A program made the position numbers and the translations under genes. Under the pieces are notes generated by a model that saw only the letters and a program-made list of their open reading frames with translations, ran no database searches and was not told the DNA's origin. Positions 62,901-64,000 of a stretch of DNA of 64,000 bases are shown here, piece after piece. This DNA is from Arsukibacterium sp. UBA5043 (GTDB lineage Bacteria; Pseudomonadota; Gammaproteobacteria; Enterobacterales; Alteromonadaceae): contig DIBV01000004.1 in the NCBI GenBank assembly GCA_002415085.1, forward strand, positions 1 through 64,000. Direction: 5' to 3'. Each line of letters opens with the position of its first letter. Within the stretch, counting starts at the first letter, position 1.

Positions 62901-63097
62901 GTCAGCAGCTGGGTGATGCTGTTATCAGTAAGGCGCTACGACAGTTATGGCAGCAACACGGTTATCCGCAAACGCCCGCTACCTCAATGGATTTCGTCCG
63001 GGCATTGCAGGCACAGGTTAATCAGCAACAGCAGCAATTAATTGCAGACTTGCTGTTAGGCACTGATGTGTCGCTACTGATGGCTGCTGACAACTAA
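59891..63097 (+). CDS. ABC permease fused to an M1-type aminopeptidase domain
   Basis: A 1068-residue protein. The first ~570 residues contain about twelve hydrophobic segments in two sets of six, fitting an ABC-2-type permease duplicated in one chain. The rest (~600-1068) is soluble and resembles gluzincin M1 peptidases. The zinc motif is HETAHQWFGH (His914, Glu915, His918) with a second glutamate at 938 in FLVESLAKYLEL, spaced one residue further than classical M1 enzymes. A substrate-binding GxMEN-like loop is not evident (GATGYALPQMIM occurs instead). The peptidase part would be periplasmic. It is driven by the ATPase encoded just upstream. Confidence 0.88.
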   Translation: MPQLNLVALLNNERRYLQRQPLLWLALVLIPLAAYIFATGIGGIDDLADKRLQALHMTLLMFYLPLLCGAMAPLLLLRDHNHAMTELIGSTPLRLSQRLLVRSGMLFLLCAALMLTGFSIICYQLSQQFGFQPELLWLTLWNFSFMALPACAFYAMLAACIAQRFASNAVLYAVFAALWLMYLFLASINGAPMLAGSSIYSSELFNSLRLLDPFGNTALVALYQHTVPQLYGDGMFYLNRLLYCLLSAGLFYLSLQLKAYQPSSKPLSARSDNTPPASQATLCYQAVTPQAKGARQLWQLCCEALQAVLRQRLNQLILIGWPLLLTTEVLSAIDYAEPLAVLQPTSLDALNRIAYDVLPFLGSLLTLLWSYQLSWRNKHAAMAGLIAASPVRSALLLASQVIALVLLVLLLTMLSAIACLIAERLAASQIQLSWYPAVLGKTALALSLLGTLFCLFHALCRSPLLAASCCIAALLLKYTPLSGKLGLTHTLWNIAGSPLQAADAFWGFEQSLSVFWPFMTFWLVLTISLLWLAARWSHRTTGFANAKRWTFSVSSGLLLAIAAVSGVNLHLNISNERPLLNSDLREQWRADYEKRYASWASIAQPAISHIDAKVDISPQTGKAVYALSYTLENRTPEPVSQLLIGNYSATVIDALQLSVAFTSEFDQQLGQYTLQLAEALAPGDTVQLDSTLIYTQPRHWPAVMPQLVKPSFSYLRGMPLLPTIGFQQEYRLRDEQLRRQYALAPLDLAKPSELFAIPKTTQASYDWFTLHSVVSTDAGQTPLAQGRRLRQWQEDGRNFAEYQTNGPIRNLAVWYSLAGTSISRQHDNVTLTVYSPQLNAAAELNMRAMQDTLSWMSEHVAPYRAAQLSLLAMPDLGATGYALPQMIMINHRVGFRAEPAADAGFDQRYRRAVHETAHQWFGHDIGNGVLADSAFLVESLAKYLELVLIEQHYGHDAMQALVEFERQRFKLAVMRSTEHTTALVDATENHDLYSRATLVFAILRQQLGDAVISKALRQLWQQHGYPQTPATSMDFVRALQAQVNQQQQQLIADLLLGTDVSLLMAADN

Positions 63098-63474
63098 GCG
63101 CCGTAGCGTTGCAGCAGCCGGCGGATTAGCTGGTTATTCCAATGTTGAATAATAATCTGGGCGCGAAACAGCGCCCACAGTTCTGCCACGCTAATCAGCA
63201 GCAGTAAGGCAATACCTACTAACAGCAGCGGTGTAAATAACAACGCTACCCCCACCAAACATACCAGTAAGTTAAACAGGCCGCGGCCCCACAGGCCCAG
63301 GTAAAAATGGTGCAGACCGGCTAAAAAACACCAGTTCAATGTGGCGTAAGTATCAGGGTCACGCAGCAGCGGCTTTAACTGCTGGTAAAATATTTTGCGC
63401 TGTTCATCCGGCAGGGCGGCAACCAGCTCGCGCAGCCGTTCTTCTTCAGCATCAACCTGTTGTTGATTCAGCAT
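63094..63474 (-). CDS. TM2-domain-like small membrane protein
   Basis: A 126-residue protein. The N-terminal ~45 residues are a charged helix (EEERLRELVAALPDEQRK). Then NWCFLAGLHHFYLGLWGRGLFNLLV is the TM2 signature (G-x-H-x-F-Y-L-G), followed by LLVGIALLLLISVAELWALF. It would span the membrane two or three times. GGAG precedes the start. Overlap with the YidD-like gene suggests co-translation. Function unknown. Confidence 0.85.
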   Translation of the reverse strand: MLNQQQVDAEEERLRELVAALPDEQRKIFYQQLKPLLRDPDTYATLNWCFLAGLHHFYLGLWGRGLFNLLVCLVGVALLFTPLLLVGIALLLLISVAELWALFRAQIIIQHWNNQLIRRLLQRYGA

Positions 63475-63712
63475 GACTGTTTTCTCCAGCGGGCGGCACC
63501 GGTTCTATGCATTTACAAAAGCTGTCGTGACGGTTACAGCGCTTAATCCGCTGCCAGCCCAGGACAATACCTTTGCGCGAACCAAAGCGTTTAATGGCGG
63601 TGTAGGTGTAAGCTGAGCAACTGGGTTCAAAGTTACAGTCAATGCCAAACCAGCGCATGCCGCCACCGGTTTTGCGATAGCGGCGAATAAGCCACAGTAG
63701 CAGGCGTTGCAT
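63452..63712 (-). CDS. Divergent YidD-family protein
   Basis: An 86-residue protein read from the ATG at 63712, one base after the upstream stop (TAAGATG). It has the YidD core IDCNFEPSCSAYTYTAIKRFG and LGWQRIKRCN, then an extra cysteine pair (SFCKCIEPVPPAG). True YidD sits between rnpA and yidC and helps membrane protein insertion; this copy lies in a different operon and is divergent, so it may be a paralogue with another role. The N-terminal helix (RLLLWLIRRYRK) is amphipathic and membrane-binding. Confidence 0.8.
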   Translation of the reverse strand: MQRLLLWLIRRYRKTGGGMRWFGIDCNFEPSCSAYTYTAIKRFGSRKGIVLGWQRIKRCNRHDSFCKCIEPVPPAGENSHAESTTG

Positions 63713-63713
63713 C

Positions 63714-63932
63714 TTAGCGGCCAAGCGTCACAACCATCGCTTCACGGGTCCAGAACAACCAGAAACGCTTTTGTTCAATCAGCTGAAACACCACCTGCCA
63801 GCCTTGTGCAGCCTGGGCATTTAACTCAGCTTCGACCTTCTTTAACGGCAAGCCTGATGCTCCCAGGAAAACCGTGCCGCAGCCGCCCTCGGCAATATAA
63901 ATCATTTTGTACTCTTTAAATGCAGTGGCCAT
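63714..63932 (-). CDS. DUF4177-like small protein
   Basis: A 72-residue protein. MIYIAEGGCGTVFLGASGLP, then KKVEAELNAQAAQGWQVVFQLIEQKRF has the DUF4177 pattern (helix, A-x-x-GW-x-V, strand). GAGCT precedes the ATG at 63932, with 68 bp left to the window edge. It is first in the operon with the YidD-like and TM2-like genes. The cellular role is unknown. Confidence 0.75.
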   Translation of the reverse strand: MATAFKEYKMIYIAEGGCGTVFLGASGLPLKKVEAELNAQAAQGWQVVFQLIEQKRFWLFWTREAMVVTLGR

Positions 63933-64000
63933 AGCTCGTTGTCCCCATTACTATAATTTAGCCGATATTCGCACCCGCTATTTGTCAGGGTTAATCTACC

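Noticed and set aside
1-64000. tRNA, rRNA, CRISPR array or prophage
   Set aside because: No cloverleaf-like sequence, conserved rRNA segment, regularly spaced repeats or phage structural genes were recognised.

Overview
The window is one contiguous piece of a gammaproteobacterial chromosome. Gene content (class II PyrC, YifB, RlmF, MipA with DUF3019, DUF3334, a RIO kinase) and codon style resemble the Alteromonadales and Rheinheimera/Arsukibacterium/Alishewanella-like bacteria. That placement is an inference from family recognition, not from a marker-gene comparison. Coding density is high. No rRNA, tRNA, CRISPR array, prophage or intact insertion sequence was seen.

Layout. 1-217 is the 3' end of an outer-membrane barrel gene. 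288-4807 and 14620-19193 together form a maltodextrin/starch system: a lipoprotein GH13 amylase, a GH31 alpha-glucosidase, an MFS/GPH-type sugar permease, a second lipoprotein GH13 glucosidase and a LacI-type regulator. A near-identical palindrome (TGCATACGTATGCA, and TGCATACGTATTCA) lies in front of both transcription units and is the likely operator. A third, secreted alpha-amylase lies at 38470-39879.

Between the two sugar blocks is a visibly AT-richer accessory stretch (about 4.9-9.6 kb). It holds small hypothetical genes, a broken DUF2200 gene, a YafO-like toxin with two small neighbours, a trypsin-like protease, a Phd/ParE-type toxin-antitoxin pair, and the degraded 3' end of a REP-associated (IS200-like) transposase with its tandem repeats. 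Two copies of a ~53-bp imperfect direct repeat (4951-5003 and 7554-7606) bracket its first half. This is followed by an EF-hand protein, a ThrE-type exporter, a PQQ-type sugar dehydrogenase with its DUF2231 membrane partner, and small housekeeping-like genes.

19.4-22.6 kb is a tightly overlapping MipA - DUF3019 - response regulator - histidine kinase operon. 22.7-27.6 kb holds a Bcr/CflA exporter, a DUF3334 protein with a tiny acidic partner, pyrC and yifB. 27.7-32.6 kb is a three-gene envelope operon: an RND/MMPL exporter, a LolA-like periplasmic carrier and an outer-membrane barrel with a FimV/LysM-like N-terminus. It looks like a complete inner-to-outer membrane lipid or lipoprotein export route and is one of the two best leads here. 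32.7-50.7 kb contains a SWIM/SNF2 helicase, a large periplasmic protein of unknown function, cytochrome c, M28 peptidase, endonuclease I, S41 peptidase, RlmF, a PHB-depolymerase-like esterase and the divergent ohr/ohrR pair.

50.7-56.5 kb is mixed: MAPEG protein, cysteine-rich copper-binding four-helix protein, CBS protein, RIO kinase, DUF2799 lipoprotein, histidine phosphatase and a VNG-repeat beta-helix-like protein. 56.6-63.1 kb is the second main lead: a LytTR two-component pair divergent from an ABC ATPase and an unusual 1068-residue protein joining an ABC permease to an M1-type metallopeptidase domain. The window ends with a compact operon of DUF4177, a divergent YidD-like protein and a TM2-like membrane protein.
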